Shown: positions 18,360-25,976 of the stretch, in pieces
How positions within the stretch are numbered: the first letter of the stretch is position 1
Layout: every line of letters starts with the position of its first letter
Assembly: GCA_011087645.1 (NCBI GenBank)
Contig: JAALLF010000007.1
Span: forward strand, 62,001 to 126,000
Length of the DNA stretch: 64,000 bases
Reading direction: 5' to 3'
DNA from: Alphaproteobacteria bacterium
GTDB lineage: Bacteria > Pseudomonadota > Alphaproteobacteria > UBA6615
The notes under the pieces: generated by a model
What the model was told of the DNA's origin: nothing
What the model saw: only the letters and a program-made list of their open reading frames with translations
Database searches by the model: none
Translations under genes and position numbers: made by a program

Positions 18360-19166
18360 CTAACCCGCCGAATACTCCATCTTCTTGCCGCCCCAGTTGC
18401 GGCCTGGGATGTGCATCATCTTGCTTTCCGCAAGACCGCCATCGGCCCGTAGGGTCGCGGCATTCACATAGCTGGCCCGGTCGGACAGCAGGAACACGCA
18501 CGCTTCAGCGATCTCCTCGGGCTGTCCGACCCGTCCCATGGGCACCACCGCGGCGCGGCCCGCCGCCACTTCGGGATCATCGAACATTGCCTGGGTCATC
18601 GGCGTCAGAGTCTGGCCGGGGATCACCGTGTTGGCGCGCACCCCGCGGCCGCCCCACTCGACGCCGAACAGATTGCCCAACATCACATTGCCGGCCTTGG
18701 CGATGGAATACGCACCGGCCCCGTTATAGGCCTGCACCCCGCCGACCGAGGATAGAAACACGATCGAGCCACGGCCCTGTTCGAGCATCACCCGGCCGGC
18801 CGCTTGCGCGCACAGAAAATAGCCCTTCAAGCCGACATCGATCACCGCGTCCCAGGCTTCCTCGGTCAAATCTTCCAGGCTGGAGGGCTGCAACTTGATG
18901 GCGCCACAGACGATGCCGTCGATGGCGCCGAACGCGGCGACGGTCTCGTCGGCCATGCGCTGGGCGTCGGCCGCCTTGGACGTATCCATTTCGATGACGA
19001 TGGCCTCACGGCCCTCGGCCCGCACCAGCCCAGCAGTCTCTTCGGCCGCCGCCCGGTCGATATCGGCGACCGCCACGTCGGCGCCTTCGCGCGCCGCTAA
19101 TATTGCGGTCGCTCGGCCAATACCGCTCGCCCCACCGGTAACAATGATCTTTTTGCCTGCAAGCAT
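18360..19166 (-). CDS. Short-chain dehydrogenase/reductase (SDR)
   Basis: The 268-residue protein has the classical SDR motifs: TGGASGIGRATAILAAREGA for the dinucleotide, an aspartate in VAVADIDRAA that favours NAD(H), serine in IVFLSSVGGV, and YSIAK with the catalytic Tyr and Lys. It interconverts a secondary alcohol and a ketone; the substrate is not known. AGGGAGAAACTCAG precedes ATG 19166. It is transcribed away from the envelope cluster promoter but in the same direction as that cluster, starting just 47 bases after the last envelope gene, so some read-through is possible. Confidence 0.9.
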   Translation of the reverse strand: MLAGKKIIVTGGASGIGRATAILAAREGADVAVADIDRAAAEETAGLVRAEGREAIVIEMDTSKAADAQRMADETVAAFGAIDGIVCGAIKLQPSSLEDLTEEAWDAVIDVGLKGYFLCAQAAGRVMLEQGRGSIVFLSSVGGVQAYNGAGAYSIAKAGNVMLGNLFGVEWGGRGVRANTVIPGQTLTPMTQAMFDDPEVAAGRAAVVPMGRVGQPEEIAEACVFLLSDRASYVNAATLRADGGLAESKMMHIPGRNWGGKKMEYSAG

Positions 19167-19212
19167 CTGAGTTTCTCCCTAATTCCGGTATCGATGTACC
19201 GGTAGGGATAGC

Positions 19213-20217
19213 TTAGCGGGCTGCGGCAGTGCGGCAAGCGCGTTGAGCGGTAAAGGGCAGCACGATGATCTCCGGTGTGGCCCGGCCATCGACCTGAATG
19301 TCGGCGACTTTAACCCCGTTACCGATGGCGCTGTAGCGCGCGCGAATGCGAATTCCCTGGTCAAAGTCGGCGCCGGCGATGCTATGCAGCGCGCCAAGCA
19401 AGATCGCATCGACGCGGCGCGGGAACAGCCGCAGCACCCGGCCGCGCCGTATCCCGTGGCGGCTGCGAATCGCCTCGACCTGGCGACGCTCCGCCGCGCT
19501 TAAGCGCCCGGCCGGCTGGCGCACGAAGCCGCTATAGCGGTCGGCGTCGAAACCGTCACTATGGGTATCGAACATCTCGCCATCATCGCTCATCACCACG
19601 GTGCGCATGCCGAGACAGTTCGCGAACAGGTGATAGAGGGTCGACCGGTCTGCCGCCGCGGCGGGCCAGGCGATCTCGATATCCGGCCCCTCGCCGCGTT
19701 CGAGCAGGCGCAACAGGGCGCGGCCTTCGCGGACCGCTTCTTGGGTGATCTCGACTGGCTTTGGCGCTGACTTCTGTGCCGGCCTCGGTTCGCGCTTCGG
19801 CGCGGGGCGGAGGTCAACGGGAGCCGCCGCTTCCTCGATAACCGGCTCGGGAATCGGCGGCTTGAGGGGCGGCGGCTCGGGGGGTGGCGCCTGAACGACT
19901 TCGGCGGGAGGCTCTTTCGGCGTCGGCGGTTCCAGCACAAGTGGCGGCTCTACCGGTGGCGGGGCTACGGATACGGGCGCGGACTGTGGTGCGACATGGG
20001 GCGGCGGCGGCAGAAAAACAGCCGCCAGATCGGGCGCTTGCGAGGGGTCCGCCAGCGGTTCCGCCGGCTCAACCAACCGCGGTGCCAGCGGCGGTGCGGG
20101 ATCGGCCGACAGGGTCATCGCCAGCAGCACAACGGCGAGAGCCAGCGACAAGCCCAGCGATACCACGCTGGCCGCCGCGCCGGTGCGCCGCCCCTTCACT
20201 GGACGAGGCAATCGCAT
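19213..20217 (-). CDS. Membrane-anchored proline-rich periplasmic protein with TonB-like architecture
   Basis: The 334-residue protein has a short basic cytoplasmic tail, one hydrophobic helix at about residues 15-37 (SVVSLGLSLALAVVLLAMTL), a long Pro/Glu/Lys-rich linker to about residue 155, and a folded C-terminal domain of roughly 175 residues containing LYHLFANCLGMRTVVMSDD and PRRVDAILLGALHSIAGAD. The shape is that of TonB or TolA, but the C-terminal domain does not match the TonB consensus that I know. It is the last gene of the eleven-gene envelope cluster that also holds ExbB-like and ExbD-like proteins. Its start codon and first codons lie inside the end of a family A repeat, whose sequence also supplies the GGTGAGG ribosome site. 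Confidence 0.6.
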   Translation of the reverse strand: MRLPRPVKGRRTGAAASVVSLGLSLALAVVLLAMTLSADPAPPLAPRLVEPAEPLADPSQAPDLAAVFLPPPPHVAPQSAPVSVAPPPVEPPLVLEPPTPKEPPAEVVQAPPPEPPPLKPPIPEPVIEEAAAPVDLRPAPKREPRPAQKSAPKPVEITQEAVREGRALLRLLERGEGPDIEIAWPAAAADRSTLYHLFANCLGMRTVVMSDDGEMFDTHSDGFDADRYSGFVRQPAGRLSAAERRQVEAIRSRHGIRRGRVLRLFPRRVDAILLGALHSIAGADFDQGIRIRARYSAIGNGVKVADIQVDGRATPEIIVLPFTAQRACRTAAAR

Positions 20218-20373
20218 ACGACGACCTCACCCTTCGAGACGCCGCCCTTCGGGCGGCTTCTCAGGATGAGGCTTTGTGAATATCTAACAGAATTCCTCAT
20301 CCTGAGGGCTCGCGCAGCGAGCGTCTCGAAGGAGAGGAATTCCTGCGCCCACCATATGCGATTACTCTGCCTC
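20205..20373. repeat. Family A repeat between two envelope genes; overlaps the start of the downstream gene
   Basis: The ends are inverted: GAGGCAATCGCATA at the left and TATGCGATTACTCTGCCTC at the right. The middle has CTTCGAGACG, TCAGGATGAGG, CCTCATCCTGAGG and CGTCTCGAAGG arms. It spans exactly from the stop codon of the gene at 20372 to the first codons of the gene starting at 20217. It is the uninterrupted reference for the copy at 10.6 kb. Confidence 0.85.
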
Positions 20374-20878
20374 ACTGGACGGCGAATTCCGCCGCCAGAA
20401 ACTCCATCTCCTCGGCAAGATCGAGGAGCTGCCGGCGGCGGTCGGTGGTGGGTTGCGCCAAATCGAGATCGCCCACCGGCCCTTCACCGAGAACTTCGGC
20501 GCGCCGGCGCGCGATCGCTGGATCGCCGTCTGGCGGCGGCGCGGTAATGACATGGGCTTCGCGGGTAGCGACTTCGACCACCGGGGTTGGCGCGAGCGGC
20601 GCATCAGCCGGCGGCACCGGCGGGGCTTCCGCGACTTCGGGTTTGGGCTGGGGTTTCGCCAACGCCATGCGCGTTTGCAAATCTTCATCGGCGATAACCG
20701 GTGCGTCGACCTGGGCCGGGACTGGCGGCGCCGGCGGCGTCACCCGGTCGAGGGTTTTCTCCGCCGCCGCGGTGACATCGCCGATACTCGGCAGCGACAC
20801 GTCGAGACCGTTATCCTGGTCCGCGACCAAGTAGATCAAGGCGGCGGCCACAACCAGGTTGAAGACGAGAAATTTCAT
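20372..20878 (-). CDS. Single-helix membrane-anchored periplasmic protein of the envelope cluster
   Basis: I do not recognise this 168-residue protein. Residues 2-20 form one hydrophobic helix (KFLVFNLVVAAALIYLVAD), with no obvious cleavage site, followed by a proline/alanine-rich linker (residues 45-115) and a charged helical C-terminus with RRRQLLDLAEEMEFLAAEF. The layout is of a bitopic protein projecting into the periplasm, similar in style to TolA/TonB-type linkers. It starts four bases after the ExbB-like gene stops. A family A repeat separates it from the TonB-shaped gene downstream. Confidence 0.6.
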   Translation of the reverse strand: MKFLVFNLVVAAALIYLVADQDNGLDVSLPSIGDVTAAAEKTLDRVTPPAPPVPAQVDAPVIADEDLQTRMALAKPQPKPEVAEAPPVPPADAPLAPTPVVEVATREAHVITAPPPDGDPAIARRRAEVLGEGPVGDLDLAQPTTDRRRQLLDLAEEMEFLAAEFAVQ

Positions 20879-20882
20879 GATT

Positions 20883-21410
20883 TCATACCTTTCCCGACAC
20901 GGTCAGCGGCCGTGTCTGCAATCGTTGTTTGCCATGCACGACAACCAGGACGGTGCGCAGCGCCGCGGATAGCGGCAGGCCGATCACCGTGGTCATGAAG
21001 GCAAGGCTGAAACTCGCCGTCAGTTCGCGGATGATGGCCTGCACCGTCTCTGGCGTGAGCGCCTGGCCGGCCAAACTGCCGATGCCCAGGCTGATGCCGA
21101 ACAGTGTGTAGGTCAGCGCCAGGGTGGCGACCCCGCTGGCCAGTTGCATCCCGGTCAGGAACCAGAAGTCGGCGGCTTCGTCGTCGCCGCGCACGCGACG
21201 CAATTGCACCAGGCAATAGACGGTGCCCAACACCAGCAGGGTCAGCAGACCGACGAAGCCGGCGCCGAGAACATCGAACGCCCAGCCGGCAATGTCATCG
21301 ATTCTCAAGGACCACAGGGCGGCAAGCCCCGCTGCGCCGAGGACGATGGCGCCCATGACGTAACTCGCGGCCTGGGATCCGGTCGCAAAGATGTCGGTGA
21401 GGACCCGCAT
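20883..21410 (-). CDS. MotA/TolQ/ExbB-like proton channel protein
   Basis: The 175-residue protein has four hydrophobic segments: about residues 14-35, 45-68, 83-110 and 130-152. The last two, LTYTLFGISLGIGSL and LAFMTTVIGLPLSAALRTVL, resemble the two C-terminal helices of MotA/TolQ/ExbB stators, in which small and hydroxyl residues line the ion path. Such proteins form pentamers that, with an ExbD/MotB/TolR partner, convert proton or sodium flow into motion. An ExbD-like gene is found 2.5 kb upstream in the same transcript. The usual long cytoplasmic loop is short. The gene starts one base after the preceding stop. The family assignment rests on hydropathy and short motifs. Confidence 0.55.
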   Translation of the reverse strand: MRVLTDIFATGSQAASYVMGAIVLGAAGLAALWSLRIDDIAGWAFDVLGAGFVGLLTLLVLGTVYCLVQLRRVRGDDEAADFWFLTGMQLASGVATLALTYTLFGISLGIGSLAGQALTPETVQAIIRELTASFSLAFMTTVIGLPLSAALRTVLVVVHGKQRLQTRPLTVSGKV

Positions 21411-21411
21411 G

Positions 21412-21807
21412 CTAGCGCCGCCCGGAGCGCGCGTTCATCACCGATTGGGTCGATAGGCCAATCTCGCTCAGCCAATGGTCGGCGACCGACCGATTTTTTT
21501 CCACCGAGGCGTGCACCACGAAGGTCAAATCGTAATTATTGAACGCGGCGCGCACCAATGGCCGGTTCTTGCCGATCAAAGACTTATCGCGCAGCACTTG
21601 GCGCTCGAGATCGACCAACCGGGTGCGGGTGATTTCCATCCGCCCCTGGCGCGCAGTGTTGTCGAGATCGCCGGACAGCATGGTCTCGATCATGACCGCC
21701 CGTTCGCGCTCCATATTCTCCAAGGTACCGGCGCTTGCCGGTACGCTAATCGCGATTAATGCGGCCGCGGTGGCCATTCCGGCCAAGGTTTGCTTTAGGT
21801 TTGTCAT
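21412..21807 (-). CDS. Small secreted helical protein of the envelope cluster
   Basis: The 131-residue protein has a clear signal peptide (LAGMATAAALIAISVPASAG, cleavage after about residue 27) and a mature part of roughly 105 residues that is rich in charged helix formers (LENMERERAVMIETMLSG, TRTRLVDLERQVLRDK). I do not recognise a family. GGAGGG sits four bases before ATG 21807; the upstream in-frame ATG at 21819 overlaps the end of the preceding gene. The gene stops one base before the ExbB-like start, implying tight translational coupling. A periplasmic helical partner of the channel is a reasonable inference. Confidence 0.65.
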   Translation of the reverse strand: MTNLKQTLAGMATAAALIAISVPASAGTLENMERERAVMIETMLSGDLDNTARQGRMEITRTRLVDLERQVLRDKSLIGKNRPLVRAAFNNYDLTFVVHASVEKNRSVADHWLSEIGLSTQSVMNARSGRR

Positions 21808-21818
21808 GTTTCCCTCCA

Positions 21819-22727
21819 TTATCGTGTGGTGAAAAATTCGACCGCCGAGGTGACCCGGTTGGGTCCGTCCTCGTCATCGTCGATATCGATTTCGGCATAG
21901 GCCTCGTTATCGAGGCCTTCCGACAGGGCCAGGGCATCCAGCGAAACCAGCTTCGCCATGTGGCCGAGGATCGAGCGCTCCTGCTCGATGACGGCCAGAT
22001 CGCCCTGATTTTCAGCAATCAACTGGCGCAAATACTCCGCCCGGGTCACCGGCCGCCCATCGATCGCCGGCGCGGCGTTCATGGGATGAGCATTGATCGA
22101 TGCGACCAGTTCCTGAACGGCGCTCAGGTTCTTGGCGTATTCGCGCGCGTAGCGGCTTTCCGACGCCATGGTCGATGTCAGCAACCGCTCGTCGATCTGG
22201 CTCGCCGAGGCCTCGAAACGCTCCCGCGCCGCCGTCTGCTTGGCAATAAAGGCAGCCTTTTGCGGTGTCGTGGCGCGCCGCTGGCGATTGAGGTTTTCCA
22301 ACAGCCGCTCGTAGAGCCGCACCTTGGTCGCCGCGCGCTTGCGGCGAATATCCTGATTCTCGCGCATCAGCTCGATATAGTTGCGCTTCTCGTTCAGGAA
22401 TTGGTGCTGCAAGTCGAGGCGGATATCGGCATCGTCGGTACGTTCGATAGCGCCCTGCAAATCGGCCAGGGTCGAGCGCTTAAAGGTCACCTGCTCATCC
22501 AAGCTCACCAATTCCTCGGCCAGCCCGGAACGGGCGAAATCGTTATCGACCGCCTTGCGCAGAAAATCGCCGGGTAACTGCATCAGCTTTTCGCTGGCCA
22601 CCGGCGCCCACTTTTCGGCAGCGGCCGCTTCGCCAGAAGGCGCCGCCACCGTTATGGCGAGGGCCATAGCGGCGACGGCGAGCCACTCGCCGGCCAGATT
22701 GGTATGTCGTTTACGCATAATTTTCAT
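21819..22727 (-). CDS. Secreted coiled-coil protein of the envelope cluster
   Basis: The 302-residue protein starts with a basic region and a signal peptide that ends near GEAAAAEKW (about residue 38). The mature protein is almost entirely helical and coiled-coil in character: LVSLDEQVTFKRSTLADLQ, HQFLNEKRNYIELMRENQD and RLYERLLENLNRQRRATTP between about residues 70 and 160. The C-terminus is acidic (EIDIDDDEDG). I do not recognise a family. AGGAG lies seven bases before ATG 22727. A long periplasmic coiled coil between an inner-membrane channel and a lytic transglycosylase would suit a structural strut, which is an inference. Confidence 0.65.
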   Translation of the reverse strand: MKIMRKRHTNLAGEWLAVAAMALAITVAAPSGEAAAAEKWAPVASEKLMQLPGDFLRKAVDNDFARSGLAEELVSLDEQVTFKRSTLADLQGAIERTDDADIRLDLQHQFLNEKRNYIELMRENQDIRRKRAATKVRLYERLLENLNRQRRATTPQKAAFIAKQTAARERFEASASQIDERLLTSTMASESRYAREYAKNLSAVQELVASINAHPMNAAPAIDGRPVTRAEYLRQLIAENQGDLAVIEQERSILGHMAKLVSLDALALSEGLDNEAYAEIDIDDDEDGPNRVTSAVEFFTTR

Positions 22728-22763
22728 AGCAACGCTCCTAGCTCGAGGCCGCGGGGGCCGGGC

Positions 22764-23357
22764 CTACTTGTCTTTCCAATGGTTGAGACGGCGCATTTCG
22801 CTCTTCACGCTGTCATTGACGTTGAGCGCGGCGAATTGGCCGAAGCTGATCGAATCGGTGCGCCCCAACAGCACTTCGGTGGTCTCGATGAACGACGAGC
22901 CATCGCCGAAATAGAGATCGTTATCGGGATAGGTGCCCTTAAAACCTTCGAAGGTGCGTCGCGCCTGTTCCACATCGCCGCCCTTGAAATAGTTGAGGGT
23001 AGCCAGCGCGTGGACACGCATACGTTCAGCGATTGGCACCGCCGATGCGGCGGAACCTAGATTGTCGCCGCACCCGTCGAGCACCCACGCCGAATTCAGA
23101 AACGCGCCGGCCGACGCGCGGTTACGCGCCTGACCATCCAGGGTCAAACCCTCGTCGCGGCAGGCCTCGAAGGCATTGATGCTTTGAATTTGCTCGAACC
23201 GCGATTCGCGAAACGACACATCGTTCAACGGATCGTCGTTGCCGGTCAGCGTGGAACACGCGCCGAGCAACAGCGCCACGCCCGACAGGGTGGCGAACCG
23301 GCGCAAACCGTTCGCCGCCGAGGCCGATGAAGGGGCCGATGGGATGGATAGGGTCAT
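22764..23357 (-). CDS. Lipoprotein of the envelope cluster
   Basis: The 197-residue protein has a lipoprotein signal with the lipobox LLLGAC (lipidated cysteine near residue 34). The mature part contains two further cysteines (EACRDEG and LDGCGDN) that could form a disulfide, and a helical region (AERMRVHALATLNYFKGGD, then EQARRTFEGFKGTYPDND) of the kind found in TPR-like proteins. I cannot name the family. Its ATG overlaps the lytic transglycosylase stop by four bases (ATGA). Probable location is the outer membrane facing the periplasm, next to the transglycosylase lipoprotein. Confidence 0.7.
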   Translation of the reverse strand: MTLSIPSAPSSASAANGLRRFATLSGVALLLGACSTLTGNDDPLNDVSFRESRFEQIQSINAFEACRDEGLTLDGQARNRASAGAFLNSAWVLDGCGDNLGSAASAVPIAERMRVHALATLNYFKGGDVEQARRTFEGFKGTYPDNDLYFGDGSSFIETTEVLLGRTDSISFGQFAALNVNDSVKSEMRRLNHWKDK

Positions 23358-23905
23358 ACTCGTCTCCTTTGGTGATGAATTGCGAGATCGCCGTTCAAAA
23401 TGCGGCGGCGGTACATCTGTTGAAGTCGCTGAACCTTCGCGACATAGGATCGGGTCGCGGGAATGACCCGGGCATTGGGCGGACGGCCGACCGCCGACCC
23501 GCCGTTATAGTGGGACAGCGCTAGATCGGTGCGGCCGCCATAGCGATGGTGCAAACGTTTGAGGAAATGCAGGCCCAGGCGAATATTGGTGCGCGGATCC
23601 CATAACCGGTCCGCTGCGATGCCATACTCGCCGCGCGCGGTGGCCGGCATGATTTGCAAGACGCCGCGCGCCCCCACGGGGCTGAGCGCGCGCGGGTTAA
23701 AATTCGATTCCGCATGGGCCACGGCAAGCGCTAAGGACGGCGAGACATTGAGAGCGTTTGCCTCGCGTACCACCATCAGCATGATTTCACTGCGGCCGGT
23801 CGGGCGCGCAGCCACTTGCGTGAACGAGGCCGGCGTCGCCGAGGCACAGCCGCTGGCCAATGCCGCGGCGGTCAAGGCGATGAGCGTTTGCCGGCGATTA
23901 TTCAT
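23354..23905 (-). CDS. Lytic transglycosylase (SLT domain) lipoprotein
   Basis: The 183-residue protein has a lipoprotein signal ending in ALASGC (lipidated cysteine near residue 19) and an SLT-type domain: SPSLALAVAHAESNFNPRA with the catalytic glutamate, SPVGARGVLQIMPATA, and the ALSHYNGGSAVG motif, in the usual order. It would cleave the glycan strands of peptidoglycan to give 1,6-anhydro ends. GGCGGGAA precedes ATG 23905, which overlaps the end of the ExbD-like gene by eight bases; its own end overlaps the next lipoprotein gene by ATGA. The tight packing ties local wall cleavage to the ion-channel pair. Confidence 0.9.
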   Translation of the reverse strand: MNNRRQTLIALTAAALASGCASATPASFTQVAARPTGRSEIMLMVVREANALNVSPSLALAVAHAESNFNPRALSPVGARGVLQIMPATARGEYGIAADRLWDPRTNIRLGLHFLKRLHHRYGGRTDLALSHYNGGSAVGRPPNARVIPATRSYVAKVQRLQQMYRRRILNGDLAIHHQRRRV

Positions 23906-24341
23906 TTCCCGCCGCCTTCGCCGCTTCGATGGCGCTCCGCCAGCGGTCGTCGAGGTTGGCAATCACCAGATTGATCGCCGAGATCCGGTTACGCGCAGCC
24001 ATGACATCGGCGAGCCGCACCGAAGGATCGACCGCCAGGACCACCCGGCTTTCGCCGACATCATGCACCGCGGCGGGATCGACCGGGTTTAGATCGGTAT
24101 CGAAGTAGCGCGCGCCGTCGTAGATGATGATGCGATCCTCGCTTGCCGGCAGCACCGTGGCCGGCCGGCCGGGTGAAGTCTGCACCAGACGGATTGCTTC
24201 ATAGGGCCGCACCTCGGCGGCGCCGCCGCCCATGGAGACCAGGGTGAGCACCATGATCGAAAAGAAACCCATGGCCAGCGCCAACGCGACTTCGGTCATC
24301 GCGCCATCTTCGCCGCCATGCGGTGTCATCGGATTTCGCAT
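23898..24341 (-). CDS. ExbD/TolR-like single-helix protein
   Basis: The 147-residue protein has a short cytoplasmic tail, one transmembrane helix starting right after an acidic residue (MTEVALALAMGFFSIMVLTL, Glu17), and a periplasmic domain. ExbD, TolR and MotB have an essential aspartate at the start of their single helix; here a glutamate occupies a similar place. The C-terminal part SRVVLAVDPSVRLADVMAAR with a later INLVIANLDD resembles the ExbD/TolR periplasmic fold, in which a charged strand is followed by a helix and a final strand. Family membership is inferred from these patterns and from the ExbB-like gene in the same operon. It overlaps the lytic transglycosylase gene. Confidence 0.5.
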   Translation of the reverse strand: MRNPMTPHGGEDGAMTEVALALAMGFFSIMVLTLVSMGGGAAEVRPYEAIRLVQTSPGRPATVLPASEDRIIIYDGARYFDTDLNPVDPAAVHDVGESRVVLAVDPSVRLADVMAARNRISAINLVIANLDDRWRSAIEAAKAAGNE

Positions 24342-24351
24342 TTCACTCCCC

Positions 24352-25182
24352 TCACCTGGTGTCCCGGCGCATGTTTTCGATGACAGCCCAGGTCATGCGG
24401 CCGTTCACCGGCAAGGCCGAATCGCGCTGATAATCACGCAACGCGGCGCGGGTCTCGTCGGTCAGAATGCCGTCGACCGCACCGGGCTCGTAGCCGAGAT
24501 CGAACAGCAGCTCTTCGGCTTCCAGCACCGTCGGATGTCCCTTGGTCGGCGCCGGGTTAATCGCCGTGGCCGGGCGCTGTGGCACATTACGAACGCTCGG
24601 TGGTGGCGACGAAACGCGCGCGGGACCCGACATCACCACCGGCGTCGTGGTCACAAACAGCGCGCCGGTTTCCGAGGCCACAGCCTGATAGGTCAGCACC
24701 GCCCCCCGCGCGGTCTGCCGCAAGGTGCCGCGGATCAGAATATCGGCGCGCAGATTGGCCTGCAGATCGCGCAGCCGCTCGTCGCGCGCGGCGCTGGGTT
24801 CGGTGGTCGCGTCGATGTCGGCGATCAGATCCCCGACCGCGTCACGGGCGACAAACCGAAACCGGCCCCGCAGGGTACGTTGCAACGCGATCAGCAGCCG
24901 GTCGTTCACATAGTTGGCGTCCGCCGCATCGACCGGCCCTATCGCTTCGCCAAAGGCTTTGATGGCGATGGTCGGCTGGGTGTAGCCGCTACCGGCGGGA
25001 AACGCATTGAGATCGACAGCGTCGAGCCCCCGCGAAATCTCGCTAGCTAGGGCGTCGACGGCGCGATCCGACACGGCCGCGGATGCTTGCCCCATCGACA
25101 CCCAAGCGAGAGCCGAAGCGACGATCCACATCAGGCCCAGCGCCTTTATCGCGCGCGCCCGCAATCGCTCGAATGCCATCAT
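24352..25182 (-). CDS. Secreted protein with an FlgO/LpoB-like domain and a C-terminal peptidoglycan-binding domain
   Basis: The 276-residue protein carries a signal peptide (cleavage near GQASAAVSD). Residues about 60-185 (TIAIKAFGEAIGPVDAAD, LLIALQRTLRGRFRFVARD, ADILIRGTLRQTARGAV) look like the CsgG/FlgO/LpoB type of outer-membrane-associated fold. A Pro-rich linker follows, and the last 60 residues form a PG_binding_1 domain (AEELLFDLGYEPGAVDG, TRAALRDYQRDSALPVNG). It probably anchors to the cell wall. The start at 25182 is set by GGGGAGG five bases upstream. The first domain assignment is tentative and the second is firm. Confidence 0.7.
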   Translation of the reverse strand: MMAFERLRARAIKALGLMWIVASALAWVSMGQASAAVSDRAVDALASEISRGLDAVDLNAFPAGSGYTQPTIAIKAFGEAIGPVDAADANYVNDRLLIALQRTLRGRFRFVARDAVGDLIADIDATTEPSAARDERLRDLQANLRADILIRGTLRQTARGAVLTYQAVASETGALFVTTTPVVMSGPARVSSPPPSVRNVPQRPATAINPAPTKGHPTVLEAEELLFDLGYEPGAVDGILTDETRAALRDYQRDSALPVNGRMTWAVIENMRRDTR

Positions 25183-25206
25183 AGTAACCTCCCCGCGCCG
25201 CAACCG

Positions 25207-25911
25207 TTAGCCGGTCTGGCGCTGCCAGCTGCCGTCAGGCATCCGGCAAGCGGTTCCAGTGACTTGCTCTTCGTAACCGCCCAGGAAGACCCAGGAGGTG
25301 TATTCGCGGCAATCGCGACGGTCGGCCGTGCGGTAGGTGCGTGTCGGCGTCACTTCGTAGCGGTTGCCGGTGTCCGGATTATTCCAAATCACCGTTTGGC
25401 CGGTGCGACCGGTTTCCAGCGTGTGCTGAACCCGCGCCTGATCGGCTGGCTCCATACCGCGGCCGATCGAGCCGCCGATGACGGCGCCGGCGGCAACGCC
25501 CCCGATAATGGCTGCCGTACGACCACTGCCGCTGCCGATCGCACTACCACCGAGACCGCCGAGCACCGCGCCGACGATGGCGCCGCCGACGGTCGGCGAT
25601 ACGCTAAGATCGCTGCCGCGACGGTTGCCGTGCCCGTGACGGTGTCCATGGCGGTAGTGATCGTCATAGGTTCGCGTCACATAGACCACCCGACGCCGGT
25701 CATGACGCCGCGCATGGCGGTGCTGATGGTGCTTGCGATGATGACGGATCTTGCGCTTGAACTTGTGATGGCCATGATGGTGGCCATAGCCATAAGCCGG
25801 CGCCCAGCGAGGCGGATCGGCGACCGCGGCCGGCGCCGTAAAGGACATGGTGGCCAGCGCGGCAGCCAAGGCGGCGGCCAGAACGCTCATTCGTTTGGTT
25901 GAATTCGACAT
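25207..25911 (-). CDS. Secreted glycine-zipper surface protein with a histidine-rich segment
   Basis: The 234-residue protein has a signal peptide (SFTAPAAVADPP), then a remarkable His/Arg/Lys-rich stretch at about residues 40-90 (YGHHHGHHKFKRKIRHHRKH), a glycine zipper (VGGAIVGAVLGGLGGSAIG and IIGGVAAGAVIGGSIGRG) and a C-terminal domain with WNNPDTGNRYEVTPTRTYRT and two cysteines, as in 17-kDa/RT0821-type surface antigens. The zipper usually inserts into the outer membrane. The His-rich part may bind metals such as Zn, Ni or Cu, or act as a basic clamp on acidic polymers. AGGAGAG precedes ATG 25911. Confidence 0.8.
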   Translation of the reverse strand: MSNSTKRMSVLAAALAAALATMSFTAPAAVADPPRWAPAYGYGHHHGHHKFKRKIRHHRKHHQHRHARRHDRRRVVYVTRTYDDHYRHGHRHGHGNRRGSDLSVSPTVGGAIVGAVLGGLGGSAIGSGSGRTAAIIGGVAAGAVIGGSIGRGMEPADQARVQHTLETGRTGQTVIWNNPDTGNRYEVTPTRTYRTADRRDCREYTSWVFLGGYEEQVTGTACRMPDGSWQRQTG

Positions 25912-25976
25912 GTTAACTCTCCTATTCGAAAGCCGTTGGTTCGCAATCATTGGAATCAAAGGGGGGAGACGGGCGC

